Shown: positions 23,539-36,900, counted from the first letter of the stretch. The stretch: 64,000 bases of DNA from Drechmeria coniospora (GCF_001625195.1 NC_054390.1:4116027-4180026), one strand, 5' to 3'. Notes: generated by a model not told the origin, from the letters alone. Numbers and translations: made by a program.

Positions 23539-25097
23539 ATGGATTTTCTTCAGGTACGTTCGCTACCGTTCTTCTCCCCGCTGAGCCTTGTCATCTCCAT
23601 CAGCGCTCGCTCATTGAGCCACTGTTCGTACTCGGCGAGGTGGTGGACGAGAAAAAGTCATGTAACCCAAGCTCACTCGTCCAGCGTCTCTCTCGGTTCC
23701 TCGACCGCCCCCTCTTCCCGTGGAAGAGGCTCATCCTCGGCTTTTCCATCGGCCAATATGTCTTCGAAACCTTCCTCACACTCCGTCAGTATAGTGTCCT
23801 CCAGCAGGTCAAGCCCCCCGCCGTTCTCGCCAAGGAAATCTCTCAGGAAACTTTCGACAAGTCGCAGGCCTACGGCCGTGCCAAGGCCCGTTTCGATATA
23901 GTCTCTGGTCTCTGGGCCCAGATCCAGAATGTCGCCTTCATTCAGTTCGATGTTCTCACCAAGATGTGGTCCTGGACCGGCGATCTGCTGCTGCGTTGGG
24001 CGCCCGCACGCTTCTCGGGCGAAATCAGTCACTCCATCGTCTTCGTCATGACCTTCATCGTCCTGCAGCAGATGCTCAGCCTACCCACCCGCGTCTACAA
24101 CACATTCGTCCTCGAGGAGAAGTTTGGCTTCAACAAGCAGACACCCAAGCTATTCGTCACCGACATGATCAAGACCAATCTCTTGACCGCCGCCATCATG
24201 CCCCCGATCCTGGCTGCCTTGCTCAAGATCATCCAGAAGACAGGCAACCAGTTCGTCTTCTACCTCTGGGTCTTCACCGCTGGTCTGCAGCTCTTCATCA
24301 CCACTGCCTACCCCATCTTCATCCAACCCATCTTCAACAAGCTCTCGCCGCTCGAGGATGGTGCACTGAAGACGAAGGTCGAGGCCCTTGCCCAGGGCCA
24401 CAAGTTTCCCCTTCAGGAGCTCTTCGTCATCGACGGCAGCAAGCGCAGCGCTCATTCCAACGCCTACTTCTACGGCCTGCCGTGGAAGAAGCACATTGTC
24501 ATCTACGATACCCTGATTGAAAAGACGCAAACCGAAGAGATCATCGCCATCTTGGCGCATGAGCTTGGTCACTGGAAGTTGGGGCACACTACCCGGCTCT
24601 TTGGCATCTCCCAGGTTTGAATTATCCTTGCTCCCAGCTCCATGACGTCTGGTGCTAACATGGCACAGGCCCACCTCCTCTACGTCTTTAGCCTCTTCTC
24701 CATCTTCATCAACAACGTCTCGCTCTACTCCGCCTTTGGGTTCAGCGCCACTCGTCCCATCGTCATCGGCTTTATCCTCTTCTCCGACGCCTTATCCCCG
24801 CTGGATACCGTCATCAAGCTGCTCTTCAACATCATCTCCCGCAAGTTCGAGTTCGAAGCCGATGCCTTCGCCAAGACGCTGGGCTACCGATCCGACCTTG
24901 CTGCCTCGCTCATCAAGCTCCATGCGCAGAATCTCAGCACCATGGATGCCGACTGGATGTATGCAAGCTACCACTACTCCCACCCGCATCTGTCCGAGCG
25001 ACTCAAGGCCCTCGACTGGAAGCCCCGGGAAGCGCTTACGAGCGAGAAGGACAAGGACGATGCTGTGGTCAAGGCCAGCGGACGGGACGAGCTGTAG
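23539..25097 (+). CDS. STE24: CAAX prenyl protease 1 (Ste24, M48A)
   Basis: Three exons: 23539-23553, 23604-24614 and 24669-25097, giving 484 residues. The 15-base first exon (MDFLQ) is followed by a 50-nt intron with GTACGT...CATCAG; the second intron is 54 nt. The zinc motif HELGH lies at residues 324-328 and the third ligand is Glu405 in FEFEADAFA, as in all Ste24 proteins. Several hydrophobic spans fit the seven-helix barrel of this ER/inner nuclear membrane protease. It removes the -AAX tripeptide from farnesylated CAAX proteins and, for a-factor-type pheromones, also cleaves in the N-terminal region; it also clears clogged translocons. The C-terminus is slightly longer and charged. Its 3' end is 297 bases from that of the next gene, which is convergent. 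Confidence 0.96.
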
Positions 25098-25394
25098 ACG
25101 GAGTGTGAAGGGGGAAAAGTTGGATAGATTTCATGGGACATCTACTACGAAACGGGGTCCGGCAACTTGGCTGCATGTGGGAGCGTACGAACAGGATCTA
25201 CATGTAGATAGATGCCCGCACGGATGTGGCGAACAATTCTCTGCGATGCGTGGCGGTTTTCTCGTCTCCAAGGAAGAGCATGTCGCCGAAATAGTGAACT
25301 CTATCTATCAGCTTTTTCGTCAAATGCCACATTTGGCCACATTTGGCTTCACAAATTTTCTCCCGAGTTCCTTGGAATCGCCGTCGTCGACCAA

Positions 25395-25473
25395 TCATTT
25401 TTTGTTATTCCCATCCTCGCTGTTCTCATCCTCGCTGTCCCCCTCCTCGTCCTCCTCGTCGTCATCTTCGTCG

Positions 25474-25518
<45 letters not shown>

Positions 25519-28500
25519 GTCTTAAGGCCGTAGTCGTCGTGAAAGTAACTGAGCTCGCGAGTCTGAACCTGGTAACCCATTTCCTTGAAAGCAGTTTCCA
25601 TGCCCTGGGGAATTTCTGTCAGTTAGGGAACATCATTGCGGTTAAAAGATCGAGACATACCTCCGTCATGATTTTGGCACATGTAATGACAACGTTGCTC
25701 TTGCCGGGCTCGAAGCAGGGGAGAATGAACTCCGTCATGACGGCTCTGATTTCAGATGCGGTCACGGCCCGCACGCGGCGAAGGATTTCCTTGTTCCAAT
25801 CCTTCGGCAAAGCTCGAACAACACCCTGAACAAAGTTCTGCTGCGCGGCGTTGGGCATCGTAGATTGCTCGTCGGCGAACATGACGACGATTTGGCTCAT
25901 GGTTCCCTCTAGGAGATGACGCTCAATCTCAACCTGGCCGTCAGCGATCTTTCGGATGGCATCGCGGGAAGCGGAAATGGCCTTGTACGCATCTGGCGAC
26001 CGGTAGACTCGGTACGACAAGATGCCTCCGTGAACGGTGCGAGAGAAGTGCGACCCGTACGCGTAACCGGCACCCCGGACTGCGTTCCAGAGCGGGCCCT
26101 CGACAGCCTCGAGATAGCCGATGGCGACCATGAGGGCGGGGAATCTGGGATCGGAAAGAGACGTGATGCTGGGCGCGGAGCTGACCGAGTAGGAGCTGTC
26201 TAATGTGGTCATGGGGATGATGATGGCGCCAACGGAACCCGGCTTTCGACCCTCGTCGTTGAGCTGGCTGGAAAGGGGAGGTATGGGGATCATTTCATCC
26301 TGAGGCGTGAGCATGTTGGCGAGCGCGTCCCAAGATTTGATGGGGTTCGTGAGCTTCGTGAGGTTTGCGGTGACCAACAGGCGCATGTTCTGGAAAGTGA
26401 AGAGCGACGAGCGAAGGGTATTGAACCAGGCGACGACCTTGTCCGGCTGGGTCTTCAGGAGCTTCTTGAGCCGCTTCAAGTAGACAGCTTTGACGAGAAC
26501 ACGTTTGGAGACGGTAAGGGTCGACTTTTCCATGTGGATAGCGCCATCGACCTCGTTTGCCATGTCGCGTCCATCACGCTTTGATTCGGGAATGTCGGCC
26601 AGTGCCTTCGTCACGGAGGCATTGAGTCGCTGAGGGTCAAAGACGGAGTCGAACATCATTGTACGGAGCCATTCGATGGCCGCGGCGTACTTTTCCGGCT
26701 CAACTTGGAGCTGGATCATGTAGCCCTCTGGGTCAGCGAGGGATCGTGCCGAGCTAATGCCGTACCCAATGCTGTCGCGTTCCAGCTCCATCACGACTTG
26801 CTCAAAGTTGACGAGCTTTCCATCTCGCATGATGTGGGTATTGAAAAAGTTGTCGCTGAAAACGGTCATCAAGGGCTTCAGCTCCATCGGCACTTGGGAG
26901 GTGCCGACGTGAATGGTGATGTGGACAAAGTTCGTGGGGACGTCCTCGAACTGGATAAACAGCGGGAGCTTTCCGTCAGGCGCAGTATCAATCAGCTTCT
27001 GGGCGGCTGCGTTGCCGGCGCCGACAGCGCGAGCACGGCCGGAACGAGCCGTGTCGGATTCGATGAAGTGGATGGACTCGGTTCCGGGGACCTCCCAGCG
27101 ATCAATCACCTCGACCGGGATGGGAGCGTCATTGGATTTTTTGGCCGCTTCGAGACGCTTGGACAGGTCTTCGAGGCCGTCGGGACCGAGTTCTTCCTTC
27201 CGCTTAGCAATCCGAGCTTCCTCATCGGCCTTCATCTTGGCTGCGAGCTTGTGCGATGGCTTTCCCAATATCGAAATGTGGTGAGCGTCTACGATCCACT
27301 TTCGCAAGAAATCGCGCCACTCGTCATCCCTCCAGCTCTCAAGCGTGCTGTATTCGCTCAGGGTCTCCAGGTCCCTCAGGGTCGAGCCGTTGCGGTTGCC
27401 GAAGAGATAGTCGGTGATGATGTTGGTGGCATAGAACGACTCGGACGTCTCTGCGTGAAACATGACCTGTCGCTTCTCACGGCGAATGCAATCTTTCATG
27501 TACTCCATGTCGAGGGGTTTTGATGCAACCTCTTTCAAGAGCTCAAAGAGTCTCTGCTCGACAAACTCTAACTTCTCGGTGGCGACGCCGGTAGGTTGGA
27601 GCCAAATCATCGAGTCTGGTCGGGCCTCCCACCAGTGAGAGATGGAGCTTGCGAGTTCCTCCTTCTCGACAAGCACATTTTCGAGGATAGAGACGGAGGA
27701 TCCGCAGAGGTAGGTCAAGAGGATACTCAGGGCGGTGGTGGCGATGAAATCAATGCATTTGGGTCCGAAGAAGCCAACGAGAATCTCGCCAACTGACTCG
27801 TCCTCCTCGGGGAATTCGGCAACGGAAACAATGGTTTCCTTCAGCGCTGGTGGCTGAGCCGAATCGATCCATGGCCTGTGGCGGGGGGTTAGTGCAGGCG
27901 TGCCAGGCGGTGGAGGGAGACGGAGATTAAGGTGTAGGGGGAAGTGTAGCGGGAGGTGTAGAGGGGGGTGTAGAGGGAAGCGTAGATGGTGATACAGATG
28001 GAGTTAGAGATGGAGGCAGGGGCGCAGATGGAAATGAAAACGGAGATGGACATACCGTTTGAACTTGTCATTGGCTGTAGGGATGTCGTTTATGATGCTC
28101 TCCTCAAATGTATTCAGAATTCGCACGAGGTCCTCTTGGTCCGTCTCTCCGACAATGACAAGGCACAGGTTTTGGGGTTGGTACATGTCGCGATGAAACT
28201 GTCGAATTCGCTCCGGCGTGAGCACACGCAAGGCATCCGTCATGCCGCCGGTTTCGTATCGGAAGCCGACGTTCTCAGGGTACAACATCCGGCGAGCCTT
28301 CAGGTCCATAATCTCGGCGCTGCGGAACTGGACGGCCTGCATCTCGGAGTAGACAACACCAGCGTCGTTCCCCTCGCCGTCGACGTGCCAAACTTCGGTG
28401 GTGATGGCATCGTCCGTGATGGTTGGCAGGATGATGTGCTCGAGGTAGACGGGAAGGACCTGGGCGAAGCCATCCCAGCCGGCCGTCTCGAGAGTGTAGG

Positions 28501-28792
28501 CAGTGTGATCGGTTGCCGTCCAGGCATTTGTGGAGGAGTAGGCGCGAGATGATAGCTTGTCCAAGAGGCCCTTGTACTGGTAGCTCTTCGAGCCCATGAA
28601 AATCAGGTGTTCCAAGGTGTGAGGTGCGCCGGAGTCGTCGAGGATCTCGGTGGCGAGGGTGAAGTAGCCGTTCACCTTGGGCCCCTTCCGATCGGCCACC
28701 ACAACGTGCATGCCGCTACGATCGGAGACATACTGCGTGATTGTGCAGGGGGCGTAGTCGGTGTCGAAGCTCTGGAGCTTGGTGAAACCCAT
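25395..28792 (-). CDS. M16C zinc metalloprotease, YOL098C/C05D11.1-like, with acidic tail
   Basis: Three exons: 28792..28056, 27875..25661 and 25604..25395, giving 1053 residues; introns 180 and 56 nt. The start is MGFTKLQSFDTDYAPC, typical of this subfamily. The inverted zinc motif is HTLEH at residues 58-62, followed by MGSKSYQYKGLLD and ATDHTAYTLE, so the site looks intact. The protein has the four-domain length of M16 pitrilysins and matches the cytosolic yeast YOL098C (SDD3)/S. pombe type; the substrate is not well defined. The last exon encodes mostly an Asp/Glu tail that includes 15 consecutive Asp, from GAC triplet repeats. Retention of the last intron would instead add 12 residues and stop at 25619, giving a tail-less form. 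The first intron is rich in TCCATCT repeats on the coding strand. The gene is convergent with STE24. Confidence 0.92.
25446..25514. repeat. GTC/GAC trinucleotide repeat inside the acidic tail exon
   Basis: Mainly GTC triplets on the plus strand with a few CTC/ATC interruptions; translated on the minus strand as Asp with some Glu. Pure repeat over about 25479-25513, so repeat number may vary. Confidence 0.9.
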
Positions 28793-31191
28793 TTTCGACG
28801 TCAAGTTCGATCCACCTGGTTCATGGTCAGCACGTCGTGGAGAGGTGAAGACCCAAGATGATGAGATCGAGTCGTGAAGGGGCAAGGGGCCCGGGGGATG
28901 AAAGGCACGATGGGAACGTCATACGGAGAGCTGTGCAGTTCAAGAGAAGCCAAGACTTGCGCTCGTGAAGGCGGCAGGACGAGAGACAAGGGGTAAGGGG
29001 CAAGGAGGGAACAGTTGACCAGGGCAAGGGGAAGGCGTTTCCCGTTTCGTGCGATGCAGGCGGGCGCGGGTTCGGAAAGAAACCTCAGTGGGCAGAGCAG
29101 GGTCGAGGAGGTGTGGGTGCAGCCGGTCCAGGGTCATTCTGGAATCCTGGACGCAGGGGAGGCGGCCCTATATATGGGATGGTGTTCTGGTAGACGAGGA
29201 GGCACAACAGCAAAGGCTACTCACCAGGCAGGAGAAAAAATGTCGAGAAACAGCAGATGTGCAAGTAGGACTGAGCTGTTGTTGTCTCGTCTCGTCTTGC
29301 CTTGTCGTCTTGAGGGCGGGAAAAGGAGAAATGCTCTCTCGTGCTTGGAAGAACCAGTGCGAGATGCTGTTCAACCAGCTGTCGAGGTGGGATGTGAGGG
29401 GTTGCGGGCACTATTTCGAGCACAGAGGTGCACAATAGCACACAATACCACACCGCCTCGCCTCAACGGGTGGGGTTGACCGCCATCCCACCCCCACGCA
29501 GGTGGAGCCTGATGACCACAGGATCAAACAATAGCATTGGCAGGAGCACCTTCAGATGGCACCTGCTCGTAGGACAGAAGAGTGCTCGTACTTGCACTAC
29601 TGTACAGTAACTGCTGTACAGTAGTTATACATGTACTTGCCTGCACGTGTACCGTAAGTAGTAGTACATGAACAGCTCGTGGGCTACCTGAGCGACGCGG
29701 CTTTTACGACGCAAGTGCTACCAAGTACTACCACACCTCCAAGTACTGATACTTGCGTAGCCAATATCCAATATACAGTGCAATACCAGCTTGATGGGGG
29801 CATTGCGATCAATGGCATCATTGGCCTCCATGGCGCGAAATGTTCTTGATTTACTACACACATTCGTAGTATGAGTACGTACGGTCGGTCCATGGAATAG
29901 AATAGTAAGTAGAGTATGAAGTACTCGTGCACGAACTGACTACAGTGGGAAGACGAGCCAAGCACGCAAGCTGTGTACAATACCTTCGTGTATGTTACCT
30001 CGCGTCCTATTTCTCCTCGGTCAGATTAAATAAAGAAGTATTAGGCATCAACTTCGTATGCCTTCAATTGCTACCAAAAGCATTCCTCTGTACATGCCAA
30101 GTCCAGGCGCCGGGCCAGGTTGTCTGGAATCATTCTAGAAGCAACGGATGGATGCCAAATCGAGTATCATCATAGGGTAGTCCCGCCATCTTGGGCCACA
30201 CTCACACACAAGGCGTCCATAACTACTGAATGTTCCAAAAAACACTGTTGGAATATCGATTCAGTCTACTATTTCACGACCAAATCCCGCTCTCACCAGG
30301 TGGCACCTCTAATCAATCTGGTTATTGCTCCCTCCAAGATTCCTATCTCAACACAAAGCACATACATGCACGTCTGCTTACATGAGGTTCTATTCAACTA
30401 TTTCCCTCACTGTGTGCTCTGTACCAGCCAAGATGAATACCTGCAGGACACCCAGATCAAGATCGGACATGATCGAATCCGGATTTTTACAAAAAAAAAT
30501 CCTAGGATGGCATCTTGTCCAATCGCAACCTTGACCAACCCAGTTTCGCTTTGCAGCAAACCAATATGGGGAATTGCCCTGAGAGCAGTGAAATTGAAAC
30601 ATTACCTCCTGGCCCACGACCTCAGATTGCTGATACACACCCCAACGAAGCGGGTATTTTTTCAACCTTATACTTTGAACGACTCACTTGTATATGCAAA
30701 CGTCGATGCTGTGCTGAATGGGTCGTGTAATCTATCATGAACATCAGACATCCATCATTCAACTCTCATGAAGCCGACGTTCTGCAGCAGAACAAGCAAC
30801 AATAAATGTGGGCCCTGTGTTGGAGGGCGTGTTTGGGGACGACCCGACCTACCCTACACTCACCTCCTGTTCTTAAGGCTTTCCGTCGGCATTGGAAACG
30901 CCTAGTGCATGAGCGATGACCTCAGCAGGCCGAAAGTGGCCAACCTTCTGATTGAAAACATGATAGCAAATACTACCTACCGGTAGCAACTTGTCAATCC
31001 GAACCAGAACTCGACACATATACTGTGTCAGGCAACGCCGGGCGACACGCGCACAAGACACGTTGCGATGCATAGGGGGCAGCGACACGACATATTTCCC
31101 TCGCCAGTCCCTGCCGTTGCATTCATCGCCCTCTCTCGAGCTTGACGTGTCAACAAGCTACCCAAAGCTGCCCAAGCAAGCGCCAACTGCC
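28793..31191. other. Divergent intergenic region, M16C protease and DSL1
   Basis: 2.4 kb between two genes transcribed outward. It holds GTAC island 3 and an AT-richer stretch at about 30.0-30.8 kb with open frames of up to about 200 codons on the plus strand and 91 codons on the minus strand. The longest plus frame lacks an ATG at its start and no family could be recognised. The last 200 bases are probably the DSL1 leader. Confidence 0.45.
29590..29935. repeat. GTAC-palindrome island 3
   Basis: Repeated CTGTACAGTA, ACATGTACTTG, AGTAGTACATG, CCAAGTACTACC and GAGTACGTACG words. Smaller than islands 1 and 2 but with the same vocabulary and no coding potential. Confidence 0.65.
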
Positions 31192-33935
31192 ATGGCCACG
31201 GTAGCACCGGCACAGCAGCTCAGCGATGCCATCCTCGACTTCTCACTCTGCAGCAAGTTTCCCGAGGACATTGCCGAGCTGCCACCCGTGTCCGACACCG
31301 ACCTCCAACCAGCCATCGATGGACTCTCCCGGACGAAGCACGAGCTCGAGTCGCAGCTCCATCGGATCAATGAGGAAACGCGAGATGACGTGAGCTCCTG
31401 GGTCAAGAATGCCAAGACGCTCCAGGAGGATATCATTCGGTCAAAAACCATAGCCAACGAGATTGTACGACAGTCGGAAGCCCCCGACATCTCGGGCGAA
31501 GCCATCCAGGATGCCGAAGCGACGGCCGAGTTTCTCAACCGCGAAGTGCAGTATACCCGGCAGCTGTCCGACATCCTGCGCAGGATATGCACCGCGAACC
31601 AGCTGCTGAGCAAGGTCGAAATCGCTCGGAACGAGCGCCGCATCCTTGACTCGCTGCGCCTCCTCGAGCGTGAGTCGTCCCCCGCCATCTCCCCCACGCT
31701 TCGCTGACAGGCCAAGAATCGTGGGCTGCTCTCGACGAGGTGGGCGTGAGCAAGACTTGCAGGGTCATGAGAATCTTGGACTTGAGGTCCTTTGAGCTCA
31801 AGTCGGATGTGCACGACATCGTCAGTAATGCGTGGAAAGTCTTGGTTCGGGTGGATGTCGACGCCGGAAAAGTGACCATCTACGACGCCATTGACGGTAT
31901 GCAGACTCCCCCCCGACCCTCTGACCCGAAATGTCGCTCACATGCGTCCACCTCAGGCGAAAACCTGAACTTGTCCGAGGCTGTCGTCGGCTTGAAGGCG
32001 TACAAGGAGGTCGACGAACGCATGGAGCAGCTCTGGCGCAACCTGGATGCGGCTATCGTGTCTCCTCGAATGACCTCGTCCACGACGTCGATGCCTGCCA
32101 TCAAAGCAAGTGCCGATGAGCTGCAACTTGATGGCCAATCCGACACCTCGGCCATTTCTCTACTCCTAGACCTCGAGAGAGTGTTCGTCTTTTTGGCTCG
32201 CAAGCTGCCGTCGGACCTGATAAAGTCCCTTTCTGACATCATGATGGCCGAGCTTGTTCCCAAAATTGTACGGAGGTGGCTGAATCCGGCGGTGCCTTCG
32301 TCCTTGGCAGGCATATCCAAGTTTCAGGACATGGTCCAGCACGCCAATCGCTTCTGCGCCGCCCTCGAGGAGAACGGATACAGCGGCTTCGACGAACTGG
32401 TGACCTGGGCTGGGAAAGCACACCTTACCTGGCTCGAAAGGTGCCGGGAGGATGCCCTCGACACGGTCCGAACAAAACTTACCGCCGGCATAGGAAAGTC
32501 CAAGCAGGTGGAAAAGGTGGAGAGGCACATGGTGTCCGTGGCCGAGGGTATGGAGCTCGCGACGACCGGTGCCGGTGCGGCCGCCGACACGAACGAATGG
32601 GGTGAGGACTGGGGTGAGTCATGGGATGATGAGGGCAACGAGCAAAGCACCGAAGAGCCTCCACCCCCCGCCGCGGAAACGGCGACAGCAGGCGAGGCTG
32701 GCGGCGGGCCTGCTGACGAAGATGGCGCCGACGCTTGGGGCTGGGGCGACGACACGACCGAAAAACCTGCTCAAGCGTCCGAACCTCATGACGAGGAGGA
32801 TGCAGGGGCCGAGGCATGGGGCTGGGACGACGATGGAGCCACGACTGAGCCGCCGGTTCCCGAGCCGAAACCGCCGAAAATGACGGCGGACAAGGCGCGA
32901 AAGGAGCAAACGAGGGAGCTCATCCTGAAAGAAACGTACAACATCTCCTCCATGCCAGAGCCCGTTCTGGCCCTCGTCGTTGCCATTTTGGAAGACGGCG
33001 CGGCCCTGACGAGAGGAGAGGAGGAATATAGCCTCGTCGCATCCACCGCGCCGGGGCTGTTCAGCCTGCCAACCTTTGCCCTGGCCTTGTTCAGGGCCAT
33101 CTCGCCACACTATTATTCCTTGGACGCGGGCGGAAATATGTGAGTTGCGTGGGCGACGAGACTGGATTCGCGCGCGTCTGCTAACGGAGCCGCTAGGTTT
33201 CTCTACAACGATGCCATGTACATTGCCGAGAAGCTTTCCGAGTTCGCAGCCAGCTGGAAAGACCGAGAGGACCTGACGCGGCGGGCGCGAAGCATGCTCC
33301 GCCTAGACAACGATATTAAAACGTTGCAGAGTTTCGCCAATCGTAGCTACGGGAACGAGATGAACATCCAAAAGACGGTATTGCAGGACCTCCTTGGAGG
33401 GTCGCAGAGTCTCATGCAGCAGGACGAAATGGAGTCGTCCATTGAATCGGGCACGGCTCGTATTCGAACGCTGGCCGCCACCTGGGAGCCAATTCTGGCG
33501 CGCTCTGTCTGGTCTCAGGCCATCGGATCTCTCGCCGACGCGCTCGCTACCAGGCTCATCACCGACATCCTCGACATGTCATCCATCGGGCAGGAGGAGG
33601 CGTACAGGGTTGCCAAGCTCATTGCATCGGCCACCGAGCTCGACGACCTATTCCTACCGAGCAAGCTTGGGGGCACAGAAGCCACCGAGGATGAGGTTCC
33701 GGCAACGGCGCAGTACGCACCCAACTGGCTACGGCTGAAGTATCTTAGCGAGGTGCTGCAGAGCAACCTCAACGAGGTCAAGTTTCTCTGGCTTGAGAGC
33801 GAGTTGAGCCTCTACTTTACGGTGGATGAGGTGGTGGAGCTGATCAATGCCAGCTTCGAGGACAACGGCAGGACGAGGGAGACAATCAAGGAGATTCAGA
33901 GCAAGCCCCAGCCGATGCTGGGACGTGAAGCATGA
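31192..33935 (+). CDS. DSL1: Dsl1/Zw10 family vesicle-tethering protein
   Basis: Four exons: 31192-31669, 31711-31896, 31957-33139 and 33197-33935, giving 861 residues; introns 41, 60 and 57 nt. Length, helical N-terminal segment and C-terminal region (FLYNDAMYIAEKL..., RTRETIKEIQ) fit fungal proteins annotated as centromere/kinetochore protein zw10, which correspond to yeast Dsl1. In fungi this protein bridges COPI vesicles to the ER SNARE complex in Golgi-to-ER transport. A long acidic insert at about residues 430-520 carries repeated tryptophans: EWGEDWGESWDDE (about 435), AWGWGDD (about 483) and AWGWDDD (about 508). This matches the acidic lasso of yeast Dsl1, whose WxW-type motifs bind COPI subunits, and supports a trafficking role rather than a mitotic one. 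Whether this fungus also uses it at kinetochores cannot be told. The first intron is very short (41 nt) but the frame is restored exactly. Confidence 0.88.
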
Positions 33936-36900
33936 AGCGAAGGGGCCTGTATACGTGTGCATTAATGACTTGGATCCTGGCAACGTTGCTCGCATCCGAT
34001 CGAAGTGACGCAGAGGCCGAGAGAACATCCGACTCGCGTCCGCAGGACTTATGCGTGGATCGACGAATAATATTGCTGGTCATGGCATCGATGGCCCCGT
34101 CATCCTTTCAGTGCCACCTCTGGACGGACAATATTGCGCGTGATTCCTGGAAACTGGTCTATACTTTGGACATGTCCTGTTTCTTACCGGTCTGAACATG
34201 CTGGCTGAGCCGACCACAGCCATGGGATGACGATGGATACGGATGCCTGCAGTTTTATTGCCCGAAGCTTGAAGTCATCCGACAGAGGCGGGCACATTGA
34301 CTACGCCATGACATCTCGGCCAGTCTCAGCCCTCGAATCACCCGTACGTCAATACCTTGAACATAGTTGCTTCGACTACTCCATCATCTGACCTTGTCAC
34401 GAGCTATCACATCGAATGTCAATCTTGCATGACGGAAAACTAGACGGCATGAGGTCTGAATACGAGTGGTTGTGCAGCGATGGGCGTGTGCATCGACGGA
34501 GTGAGTGTATCGCACTCTACGCACTCAGCCGTGAACGTACGAGTACCCGTACATGTACGGAGCACAGGCATAATGTTTTCTCCTTCGAAATGCCGAAAAA
34601 AATGTGGCGTTACGTTGGCCAAGACGAGATGCTTCGGGCCACTCGGCCCTGCTCCGTACTGAAGGCAGTGATCGTCAGCGTTACGGCTCCGCCGACAGGC
34701 TGCGTGGGGGTCGCCTCATGCTATCGTTTGCAGCAAAGCTGTGATTTGCTCTTCGATGGCCTCTGATATTCGCAGTTGGTTGGAGATGAATGAAGTACGG
34801 AGCTTGCTGTTGGCTGGCGTGCTGCGAGCTGTGGGATTGGGAACCGTTGGCGATATATCACCAACAAAGGCATCATGGGACTTTCAGCACCACCAACGGT
34901 GTGAGGGAATTTTTCCCTAGCAAGAAGATTCTATTCGCCACGACGGAATCAACCAGGGATCCATAACCCATATCATCTGCTCCGTACGGACAGGGTTGAC
35001 ATCGGAAGTCGCTGAGCCAGTATTAGATGTCGATCAGGATTGAATCCAGACGAATCATGATTCACACAAGCGCCAAGGTCTAGACACCCATTGTCCAGAC
35101 TGCACGGCGTGAACGCGAGACGCTCAACCATAGCATCCAAAGCAATGCCGACGAGGCCATCGCGGGCCGCTGCGGCATCGGGCCCTTGCCACCACACGCG
35201 TCTTGTTCGGCGGTAGGCCACACAGTCTTCTTACCTAGCAGAGCAGGGATGCACAAAGAAAGGGAAAGTGACTGGACAAAGGGCAAGCCCCCCTCAGTAC
35301 AGTGCTTGGAGGGTGACTAGGAAGGGAAGGGCGGAAAAAAGAAGAGACGAGGTGCTCGCGGAATGCCACATGCTCCAAGCGTTCGTACGACCAACATGGT
35401 CGTGCTCATGCTATCGCGTTGTGCCCCGTGCTCCGTGCTCCGTGCTGTGTTGCGTACAGGAGGGCATGTGATGGATGGGCTTCATCTCGATGCGAGCATC
35501 CGTTTGAGCGCACGAGGCGATAGCGGTAACGGATGAAGGCATCCTTGCACAAATTGATACGAGTCAACCGACAATATCTGGAGCTTCAGAGGCACGCAAG
35601 TGTACGGAGGACACATACACACAATACAACAGGACGGAACACCAGGTGAGGTACATATTTCCTCGTCATAGCTACCCATTTCGTCAGTCATGTTTGATAG
35701 CAGTTATCAACACCTCCAGACACGCCACCGGAACTGCCAATTGCAAAGCCTTTGTATTCCTACATCGTTTCGACCAGTAGGGCCAACTATGGGCGGTACT
35801 GGTGCCTTCTTTCTATGTACCAGTACCGCGTAGGACAAAGTGTGACCAAGTGCGTTTGTCTCATCACCATCCACCATCACGACTCACAACCCTGTGGACA
35901 TTTTCTCAGGGGTGAACAGGGGTGCCAGCTGTGTAACGACAGGGCACGATCGTCTCTCTGGAAACCGAAAGCACATGGTGTATCTGTACGAGTACACGAA
36001 CAGGATACTTTGGTGGCAAAGACGATACAAAAATGACGAGTCAACCTGTAGGTCGGCACGTGGAGGAAAGGTTGGGCTGACTTCAGCCCCCAACAGCCTT
36101 CGTCTCACCCCGATCACGACATTCGTTAATTTTTCTTTCAAAACATTATCCTTGCTCTGATGTGATAAGCGCCGTGTCGCCTGTCAATGTCGTACGGGCG
36201 GCGTTCTCAAGGCGGTAGAATAACCACGATTCGTCAGATGACTTTTGCAGGGCACGGATGATATCGCTTTATTTAGACATGACTCTCAGACGGATGGGCG
36301 AGCGAAAGCGGAACGTTCCACGCTCTGACGTGTGGTGCTTTCTGCTGTCGATCTTGTCGTACGTTTGTTGCCAGACGACGGAATCTGTGCGAGGAATTCA
36401 AGTCGTTTGCCATCAATGTCTTGTCTCTACCTCGACATTTCTGTCCTGTTCCGTGACGGAGATGTTGAGGCCAGGTCCGGAGTATGAATCGTGCGGGTGC
36501 GTATCTGAACGAAACGGACTCCTTCTGAGGCCGTCATTTGCGACAAGAAGTTTGGGCACGTTGAAAAAACAAGAGGAACGGTAGCAGGAGTGTAGGACGC
36601 ACATGCACCAAGCGTCATTGACGAGTGTCGCATGAAGTTGAAACTGGACAGGGGTTCATCTGTATGCGGCAGCACCCATGATGGAATTAGAGCTCAAGAC
36701 GAAGGAACGAAGCCCATTCTACTCCATAATTTCCCTTAAGCTTTTTTCTTAACATTGCCTACCACGGGGAATGTATGTCTCGTTTGAAATATAAAACGGG
36801 GCATCGTTCTTGACATGTACGTATACGTACTGTTTTGCAATCGTTGAGCTGGAACCATCAACAGCTGGGCAGGCATTGAGCCGCTTGTTGCTGCATCTTC

